From positions 1-21,097 of the forward strand of contig CAYXVF010000104.1 in NCBI GenBank assembly GCA_964468125.1: a DNA stretch of 21,097 nucleotides, written 5' to 3'. The position numbers and the translations under genes are program-made. The notes beneath the pieces were generated by a model, which saw only the letters and a program-made list of their open reading frames with translations, did not search any database and had not been told where the DNA came from. The stretch comes from CAYXVF01 sp964468125. Its GTDB lineage: Bacteria; Myxococcota; XYA12-FULL-58-9; CAYXVF01. Of this stretch, positions 8,427 to 16,735 are shown piece by piece (positions within the stretch are counted from its first letter, which is position 1; each line of letters starts with the position of its first letter).

Positions 8427-8441
8427 GTACCGGGCGAGCGA
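8411..8441. other. Stem-loop between the small unknown gene and the transporter
   Basis: TCGCTCGCC (8411-8419) pairs with GGCGAGCGA (8433-8441), a perfect 9-bp stem with a further GG/CC pair inside one bulged base. It follows the stop of the minus-strand gene at 8462 by about 20 nt and could end or protect that transcript. There is no T run, so it is not a canonical terminator. Confidence 0.45.
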
Positions 8442-8461
8442 CCCGCGCGAATTTGCTGGAT

Positions 8462-8833
8462 CTACTGCGCGATGTCGACCACGAGTGCGACCGTGGTCCA
8501 CTTGTTGTCTACCCGCGCCTCCGCGAGGTACGTCCCAGCCTGCGGAAAGTGGCTGCACGGCGTCTGCGCCTCGTATCGCTCGACTTGAGGTTTCGCATTG
8601 CAGCGCACCCGTGGACCCATCTTGGGCCGGACGGGATAAACCGGTCCCGTGCATCCCATGCGCAGCGCCGTCGGCGCCTTGTCGCCGAAGCTGTCGGCGG
8701 CGAAGGTGATGTACGCGGTCCGCGGAAAAGGCCGGTCCGGTCCCGGCATCCGGTTGATGAACACTTTGCCGGTCGGATAGAACGGCTCATCCCGCTGCCC
8801 CACAGTGCAGCCATCCACAGTTCTGACGTTCAT
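8462..8833 (-). CDS. Small hypothetical protein with four cysteines
   Basis: This is a 123-aa protein of unrecognised family. The start at ATG 8833 is chosen because GGAGGG stands 7 nt before it. The frame is open back to 8974, but that extension has neither a Shine-Dalgarno nor a signal peptide. The protein has four Cys (VDGC, RMGC, VRCNAK, TPCSHF), which would suit two disulfides in an exported protein, yet no leader is visible from this start. Beta-strand-like segments near the end (GTYLAEARVDNKWTTVALVVDIAQ is one continuous stretch, about 100-123) suggest a small beta-domain. It is divergent from the transpeptidase gene. If the longer form is the real one, it may be the tail of a once longer exported protein. 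Confidence 0.55.
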   Translation of the reverse strand: MNVRTVDGCTVGQRDEPFYPTGKVFINRMPGPDRPFPRTAYITFAADSFGDKAPTALRMGCTGPVYPVRPKMGPRVRCNAKPQVERYEAQTPCSHFPQAGTYLAEARVDNKWTTVALVVDIAQ

Positions 8834-9033
8834 CGTCAGCCCTCCATCGCCGAAATCTTCTGAGTTGAAAGGACTCCGGCACATCGAGCGGCGGCTCGGG
8901 GTGGTCACAGGGGTATCGGTGAGACGGGCCGAAGGTTTCGGGTTCGCGTCGATTAATTGCGTGACGTGAGTCATGTACGCGATTGAGCCTCACAGGGAGC
9001 GATCGGCCCGAGCAGGTGTGGCATTCTTTGGCC

Positions 9034-9747
9034 ATGGTTGTGGTGCTGTTGCTGATCTCAGGACTTTCCGCGTCGCCTCTCGATGGAAGCACACAGTTGC
9101 TGGTCGCCCGCGCGGCGAGCTGGGACGCATCGAATGGGGACTTGCGTCGCTTCGAGCGCGACCGTGATGGTGAACCGTGGCGCGCCGTCGATGCGGCGCC
9201 GATGCCGGTCGTCTTCGGCGTGAACGGACTCGCCTGGGGACGTGGGCTCCACCCGGTGGTGAAAGGCGGCAAACTTGAAGGGGACGGACGGGCGCCTGCC
9301 GGGGTCTTCGCCCTCGGCTCAGCCTTTGGCTACGCGAACGCGCTCGACGGTGTGAAACTGCCGTACCGGGCATCGAAAGCGAGCGATCGATGCGTCGACG
9401 ACCCGAGCTCCGAGCACTACAACCGCGTCGTGGCGCGCTCGGCGGGCCGTTGGCGCAGCGCGGAGCGAATGCGTCGCAAGGACGCGCTCTATCGTCTCGG
9501 TGTGTTCGTGGACCACAACGGCATGATCGACGGCACGCCAGAGCGTGGCGCGGGCTCGTGCATCTTCCTGCACATCTGGAGGCGGCCAGGACGAGGCACG
9601 GCTGGATGCACGGCGATGGCCGCGGATCGTCTCGAGGCGATCGTTCGCTGGCTCGAACCGGAGCGGCAACCGCTCTACGTGCTCCTACCCGTTGACGTAT
9701 ACGAAGCGAAGCGCGACGCCTGGGGTCTGCCCGCTTGGTTACCCTAG
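9034..9747 (+). CDS. YkuD-type L,D-transpeptidase family protein
   Basis: This is an exported 237-aa protein with the catalytic signature of L,D-transpeptidases. His180 lies in SCIFLHIWR, and GTAGC follows (188-192) with the presumed nucleophile Cys192. The N-terminus is a signal peptide (MVVVLLLISGLSASP). The region PVVFGVNGLAWGRG and the later KLEGDGRAPAGVFALG are typical of the YkuD fold in the proteobacterial DUF-type subgroup, often found as predicted wall-modifying enzymes. Such enzymes form or exchange meso-DAP cross-links in peptidoglycan or attach proteins to it. No Shine-Dalgarno stands before ATG 9034; in-frame GTG 9016 or TTG 8983 are possible starts with a longer n-region. The gene ends tail-to-tail with the next gene, sharing CTAG. 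Confidence 0.85.
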   Translation: MVVVLLLISGLSASPLDGSTQLLVARAASWDASNGDLRRFERDRDGEPWRAVDAAPMPVVFGVNGLAWGRGLHPVVKGGKLEGDGRAPAGVFALGSAFGYANALDGVKLPYRASKASDRCVDDPSSEHYNRVVARSAGRWRSAERMRRKDALYRLGVFVDHNGMIDGTPERGAGSCIFLHIWRRPGRGTAGCTAMAADRLEAIVRWLEPERQPLYVLLPVDVYEAKRDAWGLPAWLP

Positions 9748-11093
9748 CGGCTCGCTGTTCGCACCACCTCTTCGTAGGAGGTCATGTGATCCGGGTAGTA
9801 GAGCTTGTGCGCCGCGGCCATGCGTGGGTTCTGCTCACCGCCTCGCCATTGCAGGACCGCCGGTTGGTCCCACATCGCGTGAACCCGCAGCCTTCCGTTT
9901 GGCCCGAAGACCAAGAGCTGAGGGATGCGTGCGACGTAGAATCCTTCTCGTGATTCGACCTTGGCGCACATGAACATCAGCAGGGCGGAGAGCACTTCGC
10001 GCCCCTCCGAATCCTTTTCCGTGTGAACCCAGGAGAGCCTCTTTGCCTGGTAGGGCTTCATGGTCCCGCAGCCTTTGACGCCCTGCTCGCTGTAGGCGGA
10101 ACTCGCTGGCGTTTGGTCTTTCGTGTCGAAGAAGCCGATGGTCTCGCGATTCAGGTAGCCCTGATCCTTCGGCAGAGTGAGGGCTTCAATGTAGCCGAGC
10201 TCGCCGAGCGTATACACGTCTAGGCCGATCAGCCCGTCAACGGGGGGCAACTCCTGCTTCGACTTCGAGATCGCCTGCGCAGGCCGGAAGTGCGCGTCAG
10301 GCTCCGTCATCAGCACCCTCGCCTTCCGCAGGAGGCTGCGGTCCTCGTCGCTGAGCTCGTCTCGCTTCAGAAGCGCGCATATCCGGTCGTCGCCACAGGC
10401 CTTCTCGCCGGTTTCGATGTATCGGGTCCTGTAACCGGTGGGGGCAATGGGTGACGACCCGCGCTTCTGGTTCTTGAAACGGCGCGCGGCTTCCACGCGC
10501 GACTTCTTCCAGGCGAGGAGCCGCTCGCGCTTGGAGCGTTCAAAACTGGGATTCTCCGGCGCACTGGAGGTCGCGTAGAGCTCGACGTCCGAAATACAGG
10601 TGTCCGTGTAGCGCGTGCCCGGGTACACCGCGCCGATTCGGATCGTCACAGCGCGCAGCGGCCCCTTCGCCTGTTCCATCGTGATCTCTTGCCATCCGCG
10701 CTCGTCCTTCAGCTCGAACTGTTTCGTCGCCCCCGACGGGGTGAGCTCGACGGTGATGATCTTCGGTCGCGCGTTGGCTCGGTAGAGATTCTTGCTCTTC
10801 TGGTAGCCGTTCTGAATCCGGAGCCGAACCTCTGTGGTCGCGTCCAGTTCCGTCACCGGCAGCTGAACCCACTCGCCGATGCCATCGCCCTCGACCCCTT
10901 CGACCCAAGCGGTCTTGGGGTCCCCGTCTACGATGTAGTTGGAATGGTAGTTTTCCTGAAAGCGATTCCAGTCGTTCCAAAGAAAGGAGCTGGCGTTGGA
11001 CATCGCCACGTGCAGCCGGCGTTCCACCGCCTCGTCGGCAAGAGCCGAGCTCGTAGTGCACAGGATTGAGGCTATCGCGACGAAACGAATCAT
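9744..11093 (-). CDS. Secreted protein with NADase-type glycan-binding (discoidin-like) domain
   Basis: This is an exported 449-aa protein. The signal peptide is cleaved near SSALA|DEA (after about residue 19). Residues about 30-175 form a discoidin/galactose-binding-like domain of the NADase-type glycan-binding class. Its hallmarks are NYIVDGDPKTAWVEGVEGDG, GEWVQL, LRIQNGYQKS, YRANARPKIITVEL, and ISDVELYA at the end of the sandwich. A charged linker rich in Arg/Lys (about 185-215) leads into a C-terminal region of unknown fold, which includes GLIGLDVYTLGELGYIEALT and several Cys. The start overlaps the stop of the pentaheme gene (ATGA at 11090-11093), with CAGGAA upstream as the ribosome site, so translation is probably coupled. 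The domain usually mediates carbohydrate contact; no catalytic residues are evident here. Confidence 0.85.
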   Translation of the reverse strand: MIRFVAIASILCTTSSALADEAVERRLHVAMSNASSFLWNDWNRFQENYHSNYIVDGDPKTAWVEGVEGDGIGEWVQLPVTELDATTEVRLRIQNGYQKSKNLYRANARPKIITVELTPSGATKQFELKDERGWQEITMEQAKGPLRAVTIRIGAVYPGTRYTDTCISDVELYATSSAPENPSFERSKRERLLAWKKSRVEAARRFKNQKRGSSPIAPTGYRTRYIETGEKACGDDRICALLKRDELSDEDRSLLRKARVLMTEPDAHFRPAQAISKSKQELPPVDGLIGLDVYTLGELGYIEALTLPKDQGYLNRETIGFFDTKDQTPASSAYSEQGVKGCGTMKPYQAKRLSWVHTEKDSEGREVLSALLMFMCAKVESREGFYVARIPQLLVFGPNGRLRVHAMWDQPAVLQWRGGEQNPRMAAAHKLYYPDHMTSYEEVVRTASR

Positions 11094-12154
11094 GGGTGTT
11101 CCTGGTTTTGGGTCAGAAGGAGGTGGCAGGGTTCGAGCAGATCGATGCGCCCTCGATGCCTGAAGAGATCGACGTAGAGCGCTTCGCTCGGGCGAATGGG
11201 ACCCCGAGGGTACTCATTGGCGACGTACACGTAGCGCAGGAGTAGATTGACGGGCGAAGTGGTGCTGGTGCTGATCCACGCGAGCTCGACATCGTAGTCG
11301 CGCCACTCGCCGGCGGGAATGCGCGTATCGCTGACGACCCGCCGCCCGCCCGTGGGATCGGGATCGAAACGCCGCCCGAGGTACGCCTCATAGAGTCGTT
11401 CTGGCTCAGTGGAGACCCAGGCCCGCAGCGCGAGGTGGCGATGGACGTCCCCGGTTGGGACCGTATGGCCCGCCCCGACGTTGCGCAGGCGCACTCTGAG
11501 GCGCCCGGGCCCTAGCCCGCAGACTTGCACATCGAGGGCGCGTTCGAGCATTTCTGGGTCGCGTGCGCCTGGAAAGCGATGGGCGCTGTGGCATTCGCGA
11601 CAGGTCGTCGCGCCGTCGCCCCAAGGCCCGTTTCTATATTGCGTCACCGTCGACTGCATCGGGTGAGCCGTATGCCCCGCGAAGCCGTCGTCGTCGAAAC
11701 GTGGAAAGTTGAACTGATGGCATCCGCCGCACCACTCGGGGCTCCCAAACTCAGGGTCAACTACCGTCAGGTGCGGCGATTCTTCGCCACGGGAGCGCGC
11801 GTAGAGCGTGCCATTGCGAATGTGGCAGACCGCGCAGCTCACCCCATGGCGCGGATCTGTGCTGCCGACCGCGCTCATCTCGCCCGCAAGAACCGCCTGC
11901 TGTCCCGCCGTGGGCGCATGACAATTCTGACACCAACGCTGCGGTCGGTTTTGGTATTCAGTGGCAAAAGTGGAGTTGGTCCATGCCTCGGCGTGACGGC
12001 TCGCCCGCCACTGCGCATAGACATCCGGGTGGCAACCGCCGCACTCCGCGGGCGCAGCGACCTCACCTACGGCCAGAGGCGCCGCTCCGTGATTGAAATA
12101 GTCGGCTGGAAGCTCTCCTGCCGACATCGCCGCGCAAACGAAGACCCACCCCAT
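11090..12154 (-). CDS. Pentaheme c-type cytochrome
   Basis: This periplasmic multiheme protein (354 aa) has five CxxCH sites, at about residues 38-42 (CGGCH), 75-79 (CQNCH), 107-111 (CAVCH), 142-146 (CGGCH) and 185-189 (CRECH). Extra His residues (SRH, GHTAHPM, SAHR) could serve as distal ligands, as in the cytochrome c554-like group. After the heme region, about 200-350 is a beta-rich domain (RLRVRLRNVGAGHTVPTGD) often found attached to this type of cytochrome. The leader is short and lacks positive charge. ATG 12154 is preferred, GTG 12157 is possible, and an in-frame stop just upstream prevents further extension. Translation is coupled by ATGA to the glycan-binding protein. It lies 75 nt after the ATPase gene on the same strand. 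It could carry electrons in the periplasm; partner and direction are unknown. Confidence 0.9.
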   Translation of the reverse strand: MGWVFVCAAMSAGELPADYFNHGAAPLAVGEVAAPAECGGCHPDVYAQWRASRHAEAWTNSTFATEYQNRPQRWCQNCHAPTAGQQAVLAGEMSAVGSTDPRHGVSCAVCHIRNGTLYARSRGEESPHLTVVDPEFGSPEWCGGCHQFNFPRFDDDGFAGHTAHPMQSTVTQYRNGPWGDGATTCRECHSAHRFPGARDPEMLERALDVQVCGLGPGRLRVRLRNVGAGHTVPTGDVHRHLALRAWVSTEPERLYEAYLGRRFDPDPTGGRRVVSDTRIPAGEWRDYDVELAWISTSTTSPVNLLLRYVYVANEYPRGPIRPSEALYVDLFRHRGRIDLLEPCHLLLTQNQEHP

Positions 12155-12194
12155 CACTCATGGGTGCACGACTCTTCGCTCGTGGGCAACCGGG

Positions 12195-12216
12195 CCCTAT
12201 TTCTCGGGTAATAGGG
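12195..12216 (-). terminator. Hairpin between ATPase and cytochrome genes
   Basis: CCCTATT (12195-12201) and AATAGGG (12210-12216) form a 7-bp stem with an 8-nt loop, 13 nt after the ATPase stop. No T tract follows, so it may reduce rather than end read-through into the cytochrome gene. Confidence 0.4.
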
Positions 12217-12229
12217 GTGTGGGCCCCTG

Positions 12230-14884
12230 TCACACGCGTTTTCGCCGAAGGGCTCGCCAGAGAGTGCCGATGGCCCAGACCGCGCTACTCATGGCGGCGA
12301 CGAGACCCCAGCCGCGTGCGTCCGGCGGGACCAAGCGTAGGGCGCTCGCGATGGGGGGCGTGTAGAGCGCGACAGCGAGGAGGGCGATGCACAGAAGCAG
12401 CGCGCCCCAGACCCAGCGGTTCCGGCTTACTTCGTTGAGCAGGAGGGGCGCGTCGTCGTCCGCCATGTTGAACACGTGGAGCAGCTGGGAGAGAGCGAGG
12501 GTCAGAAACGAGAGCGTGACCGATTCACGCGGATCGGCGTGCCACAGCGCGTGCGAGACGTAGAGTGTGGCGAGCACAGCGACCGTCATGACCGCGCCGT
12601 ACGCTCCTATGTGCACCCAGCGGGCTCGATCGACAATCGGCTCACCTTTGGCCCGGGGCGGGCGCTTCATTAGGCCCGGCGCAGCTTCACTCACCCCGAG
12701 CGCCAGGGCGGGGAAGATATCGGTTACGAGGTTCAGAAACAGAATTTGCAGGGCGGTGAGTGCCACGGGGATCGGCAGCAGCGACGAGACCCCAATGGCC
12801 GCCAGCTCGCTGACGTTGCAGGACAAGAGATAAACCACGAATTTGCGGATGTTCTCGAAGATTGCGCGGCCTTGGGCGATCGCGGCGACGATCGTGGAGA
12901 AGCGGTCGTCTTGAAGCACCATCGAGGCCGCTTCCTGTGCCACGGTGGTGCCGCGAAGCCCCATGGCGACCCCGATGTCCGCTTGGCGTAGAGCGGGCGC
13001 GTCGTTCACGCCATCTCCGAGCATCGCCACGATGAAGCCGGCCTCTTGGTAAGCTTCGATCATGCGCAGCTTCTGCTCTGGGCTGACCCGGCAGACGAGC
13101 GACGCCTGCAATGCCTCCTGGCGTCCGGCAGCGTTTTCGAGGTCCAGGCCCCGGCCGAGCACGATTCCGCCACCGTCGTTCAGGAGACCCACCGCGCGTC
13201 CTACGTGCGCGGCGGTCGCCGGTTGGTCGCCGGTGAGCACGACCACGCGGATCCCAGCGTCGGCGCACTGCGCGAGTGCCGGGGCGATGTCCCGTCGCGG
13301 CGGATCGACCAAACCGACGAGGCCAATCAATGTCAGGTTTTGGTAGGGAGAGTCGGAAGGCTCGGGCGTGTGCTTCTCCGCCAGTGCCAGGACACGCAGG
13401 CCGGATGCGGCGAGCGCCCGGTCGAGCTTCTCCCAATGCTGCCGCGCCGCGGAGGAAAGCGGCCGGACGCCTTCCGCACTGAGCTCGCTCCTCGACGCTT
13501 TGAGCACCGCCTCAGGGGCCCCCTTCACGGCGCACCAGACACGCTCGTCTTCGCGCCGAAGGCTCGCCATCATTTTGAGCTCCGGGTCGAAGGCCTCCTC
13601 GCGAAGCTCCGGGCGTTCCGCCTCGAGCGCTTCCTGTGTCACCGCCCCGGCGAGCCCTGCGCGGAGCAGAGCGACCTCCATCGGGTCACCTACCGGTTCA
13701 CCGCCGTCCGGAGCGATGCTCGCGTCGTTGCACGCGACAGCGATGTCCAACGCGCGTTTTAGAGGGGGGCAGTCCTGCGCGGGAACCGCCGCGTCGTCGC
13801 GGAAGAAATGGTGACCGTCGAGCGCGAAGGAGCCTTCGTCGAGAGCGAACTCTTCGACGGTCATTCGGTTTTCCGTGAGGGTGCCCGTCTTGTCACTCAG
13901 GATCACGCTGACGGCCCCGAGGGTTTCTACCGCCGCGAGCTTGGTGATCAGCGCGTTGCGCTTGGCCATACGGTACATGCCGCGGGCCAGGGCGATGGTG
14001 GCGACGATCGGCAGCCCCTCGGGGACCGTGGCGATCGCGAGGGCGATCCCCGTCTCGATCATTGCGACCCAGTCCGCCGAGCGAAGCATTCCAGTGAGTG
14101 CCACGAGGGCCGCGAGCGCTATCGCGACCCAAGCGAGCTTTCGCCCAAAGCGGTCCAGCTCCTGCTCGAGGGGCGTGTCCTCGCGTTCGACCTCTTCCAT
14201 CAGGCTCGCGATGCGGCCGAGCTCCGTCCGTCGTCCCGTTGCGATGACGACCCCGGTGCATACACCCCGAGTCAGCGCCGTGCCTCGATAGGCCATGCAA
14301 TGGCGTTCCGCGAGGTCCGCATCGGCGTCAACGGGCTCCGGATTCTTTGAAACGGGGACGGATTCGCCAGTGAGCGCCGATTCGTCGACTTCACAGTGGG
14401 AGCTGACGAGCAAGCGCAGGTCAGCGGGGATCGTGTCCCCCGCCTCTACCTGCACGATGTCTCCGACCACGAGCTCTTTGGCCGGAATGAGGAGCATTTG
14501 CCCGCCGCGGCGCGCCTTCGCGTTCACATCCGTGAGAGCGCGCAGGGCTTCCATCGAACGCGTGGCCCGCAGCTCGGTCGCGAAGCCGATGAGCACATTG
14601 ATGATGATTACGACGAAGACAGCGATCGCCTCGGTGAAGTCGCCGAAGACGAGTGATACGCCGGCGGCCACCAAGAGCAAGAGCATGATGAAGCTCTGCC
14701 ATTGAGCGACGAAGACCGACCAGGCGGAGCGGGGCGGTTTTCCTCGCAGCGCATTGTCGCCGAAACGCGCTCGACGGTTTGCAACCTCCGCGGGTTCCAG
14801 GCCGCGGCTGCGCTCGACTCGAAGCTCGCTCAGGATCGCCCCGGGTAAGGTCGACCAGGCATGTTGGAGCACGTCTGAAGTCAT
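12230..14884 (-). CDS. P2-type cation-transporting ATPase, Ca2+-ATPase-like
   Basis: This is an inner-membrane P-type ATPase (884 aa) of full family length. In order it has an N-terminal cation-ATPase domain (HAWSTLPGAILSEL), the actuator motif LTGES (171-175), M4 with PEGLP (288-292), the phosphorylation site DKTGTLT (Asp331), the nucleotide-binding KGAPE (454-458), DPPR (527-530), TGD (551-553) and GDGVNDA (623-629). Residues matching the Ca2+ ligands of SERCA are all present: Glu289 in PEGLP, Asn690 and Glu693 in M5 (SCNVSELAA), and Asn718, Thr721, Asp722 in M6 (NLVTD). There is no N-terminal metal-binding CxxC. This points to Ca2+ (or a similar hard cation) export, but substrate is inferred. 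Start ATG 14884 has GGGAAG about 4 nt upstream; an upstream GTG at 14899 is less likely. Confidence 0.94.
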   Translation of the reverse strand: MTSDVLQHAWSTLPGAILSELRVERSRGLEPAEVANRRARFGDNALRGKPPRSAWSVFVAQWQSFIMLLLLVAAGVSLVFGDFTEAIAVFVVIIINVLIGFATELRATRSMEALRALTDVNAKARRGGQMLLIPAKELVVGDIVQVEAGDTIPADLRLLVSSHCEVDESALTGESVPVSKNPEPVDADADLAERHCMAYRGTALTRGVCTGVVIATGRRTELGRIASLMEEVEREDTPLEQELDRFGRKLAWVAIALAALVALTGMLRSADWVAMIETGIALAIATVPEGLPIVATIALARGMYRMAKRNALITKLAAVETLGAVSVILSDKTGTLTENRMTVEEFALDEGSFALDGHHFFRDDAAVPAQDCPPLKRALDIAVACNDASIAPDGGEPVGDPMEVALLRAGLAGAVTQEALEAERPELREEAFDPELKMMASLRREDERVWCAVKGAPEAVLKASRSELSAEGVRPLSSAARQHWEKLDRALAASGLRVLALAEKHTPEPSDSPYQNLTLIGLVGLVDPPRRDIAPALAQCADAGIRVVVLTGDQPATAAHVGRAVGLLNDGGGIVLGRGLDLENAAGRQEALQASLVCRVSPEQKLRMIEAYQEAGFIVAMLGDGVNDAPALRQADIGVAMGLRGTTVAQEAASMVLQDDRFSTIVAAIAQGRAIFENIRKFVVYLLSCNVSELAAIGVSSLLPIPVALTALQILFLNLVTDIFPALALGVSEAAPGLMKRPPRAKGEPIVDRARWVHIGAYGAVMTVAVLATLYVSHALWHADPRESVTLSFLTLALSQLLHVFNMADDDAPLLLNEVSRNRWVWGALLLCIALLAVALYTPPIASALRLVPPDARGWGLVAAMSSAVWAIGTLWRALRRKRV

Positions 14885-15092
14885 GGTCTTCCCGCCCACG
14901 CTTAGCGGGAAGTCGCGACGGAGTGAAGCTCAGCCGAAGCGACGTGGATGGCGAGTATGATGACCATAATCCAAAATCGTCGCTCTCTCATCGGATGCGG
15001 GGCCCTGCTGGTTCGTCCAATCGTGTTGGGCCGGTTGACGGGGGAAGGAATAGACCTAGGCTCCAGGGGAGTTCGCACGCACAAGAACAAAG

Positions 15093-15124
15093 GCGGGGGC
15101 GCCCGGGATGGTTGATGCCCCCGC
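15093..15124 (+). promoter_or_regulatory. 5'-UTR stem-loop before the HtrA gene
   Basis: GCGGGGGC (15093-15100) pairs perfectly with GCCCCCGC (15117-15124) across a 16-nt loop, and GA/TT-type pairs extend it outward. It ends only 3 nt before the GGAGG of htrA (15128-15132). It could affect access of the ribosome or RNA stability. The surrounding space 14885-15138, between the divergent ATPase and protease genes, shows no gene and no convincing promoter. Confidence 0.5.
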
Positions 15125-15138
15125 TTTGGAGGTATCGG

Positions 15139-16662
15139 ATGATTGATCAGGCAAAGCAGGTCGCACAGGCCATCGGCTTTTTGACCTTGGGCTCGCTCGC
15201 CACGACGGCTGCATTCAACTGCAGCTCGAGGCCGCGGGTCGAGCACAACACGAACGCCCCGGGAGCGTCCTCATCGGTTGAGCAAGCGTTCCTGCCGTCG
15301 GCGGCCTTCGCCCGAACGGACGGCGGTGCCCCATCGATCGCCGACATCGCCGAGAAGACCGTGGGGAGCGTCGTCAACATATCGACGGAGAAGGTGGTGA
15401 AGCGCACTCAGGGGCCTACGCCGTTCAACGACCCCTTCTTTCGTCAGTTCTTCGGTGACCGCTTCCGCCAAATGCCTCAGGAGCGACGTGAGCGCAGTCT
15501 CGGCTCCGGCGTCATCGTCAGTGACGACGGCATCATCCTGACGAACAATCACGTAGTCGAAGGGGCCTCCGAGATCGCCGTGACTCTGTCGGACGGCCGC
15601 GAGCTCGAGGCGGAGATCGTAGGAACGGATCCGGAGTCGGACGTGGGGGTGCTTCGACTCAAGGAGGCGCCCGACGGCCTTCAGGCTTTGCGATTCGGAG
15701 ACGCGGAGTCTCTACGCTTGGGCGACATCGTTTTGGCGGTCGGCAATCCGTTTGGTGTCGGTCAGACCGTGACCATGGGAATCGTTTCTGCCACGGGGCG
15801 GGCAAACGTTGGCATCGTCGACTACGAAGACTTCATTCAGACCGACGCGGCGATCAATCCAGGCAACTCCGGCGGCGCGCTCGTCAACACGCGAGGCGAG
15901 CTCGTCGGGATCAACACCGCCATCCTGTCGCGCAGCGGCGGCTATCAAGGCATCGGTTTTGCGATTCCGTCCAACATGGCTCGCACAATCATGCAGAGCT
16001 TGATCGACACAGGGACGGTGAGCCGGGGTTTTCTCGGCATCTCGATCCAGGATGTGAACCGCGAGCTCGCTCAGGCCCTGGGGCTGGATGAAGGCACACG
16101 CGGTGTGCTCGTGGGGGGCGTGAGCGACGGCAGTCCCGCGGAGAAGGGCGGCGTCGAGCGTGGTGATGTGATCCTCTCGGTCAACGGCGAGACGGTCCGA
16201 AGCTCCGGCGAGCTTCGAAACCTGGTCGCGCTCGCCGGGGCAAACAGCGAGGTGAAACTCGTCGTTTTGCGCGACGACAAGAAGCGCACGCTCGAGGTCA
16301 CCCTGGGGGCTCGACCGGGGGACGACACTCCGAGCGCGGCCAACCCAGGCGGCGCATCCGCGGAGAACAGCGAAGCGGCGGCAGGGTTGAGGGTCACGCG
16401 CCTCAACGACGATCTCCGAAAGCGGTTCGGGCTGCCCTCGGACGCCGTCGGCGTCGCGGTGGTTGACGTCGAGCGCGGCTCACGCGCAGCGCGGGCAGGG
16501 CTTCGGCCGGGCGACCTGATCCGCGAGGTCAACCGCAGCTCCGTGGAGACCCCGGACGAGTTGCGCAAGGCACTCGCGTCGCAAGGGAGCAGTCCAATTC
16601 CCGTATTGGTGCAGCGCGGCGAGCTCACCCAGTTTCTCGCCCTGCCTCCCGCATCCGACTGA
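15139..16662 (+). CDS. htrA: HtrA/Do-family periplasmic serine protease with two PDZ domains
   Basis: This envelope protease/chaperone (507 aa) is of the DegP/DegQ type. The start at ATG 15139 follows TTTGGAGG by about 6 nt. Residues about 10-26 form one hydrophobic segment, a signal peptide or anchor. The trypsin-like domain carries the catalytic triad: His138 (LTNNHVV), Asp168 (ESDVGVLRL) and Ser244 (NPGNSGGAL). The Q-linker with PFNDPFFRQFFGDRF (about 95-109) resembles the LA-loop region of Do proteases. PDZ1 spans about 297-390 (SRGFLGISIQ, GSPAEKGGVERGDVILSVNG) and PDZ2 about 412-505 (GSRAARAGLRPGDLIREVN), joined by an Ala/Ser-rich linker. It degrades or refolds damaged exported proteins. 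It is the first gene of a same-strand series (permease, SDR, OYE remnant, DUF418) and is divergent from the P-type ATPase. Confidence 0.96.
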   Translation: MIDQAKQVAQAIGFLTLGSLATTAAFNCSSRPRVEHNTNAPGASSSVEQAFLPSAAFARTDGGAPSIADIAEKTVGSVVNISTEKVVKRTQGPTPFNDPFFRQFFGDRFRQMPQERRERSLGSGVIVSDDGIILTNNHVVEGASEIAVTLSDGRELEAEIVGTDPESDVGVLRLKEAPDGLQALRFGDAESLRLGDIVLAVGNPFGVGQTVTMGIVSATGRANVGIVDYEDFIQTDAAINPGNSGGALVNTRGELVGINTAILSRSGGYQGIGFAIPSNMARTIMQSLIDTGTVSRGFLGISIQDVNRELAQALGLDEGTRGVLVGGVSDGSPAEKGGVERGDVILSVNGETVRSSGELRNLVALAGANSEVKLVVLRDDKKRTLEVTLGARPGDDTPSAANPGGASAENSEAAAGLRVTRLNDDLRKRFGLPSDAVGVAVVDVERGSRAARAGLRPGDLIREVNRSSVETPDELRKALASQGSSPIPVLVQRGELTQFLALPPASD

Positions 16663-16698
16663 TTGTTGTTTCGGCGGGGCGCGAGCTGCGCTCCGCCG

Positions 16699-16728
16699 TT
16701 GACCCTCGGTCGGCTCCGCCCGCACACT
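16699..16728 (+). promoter_or_regulatory. Possible promoter for the AI-2E family permease (leaderless)
   Basis: TTGACC (16699-16704), 18 nt, CACACT (16723-16728), then 7 nt to ATG 16736, which has no Shine-Dalgarno. Position fits transcription beginning at the start codon. The -10 match is partial. Confidence 0.35.
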
Positions 16729-16735
16729 CGCTGCC

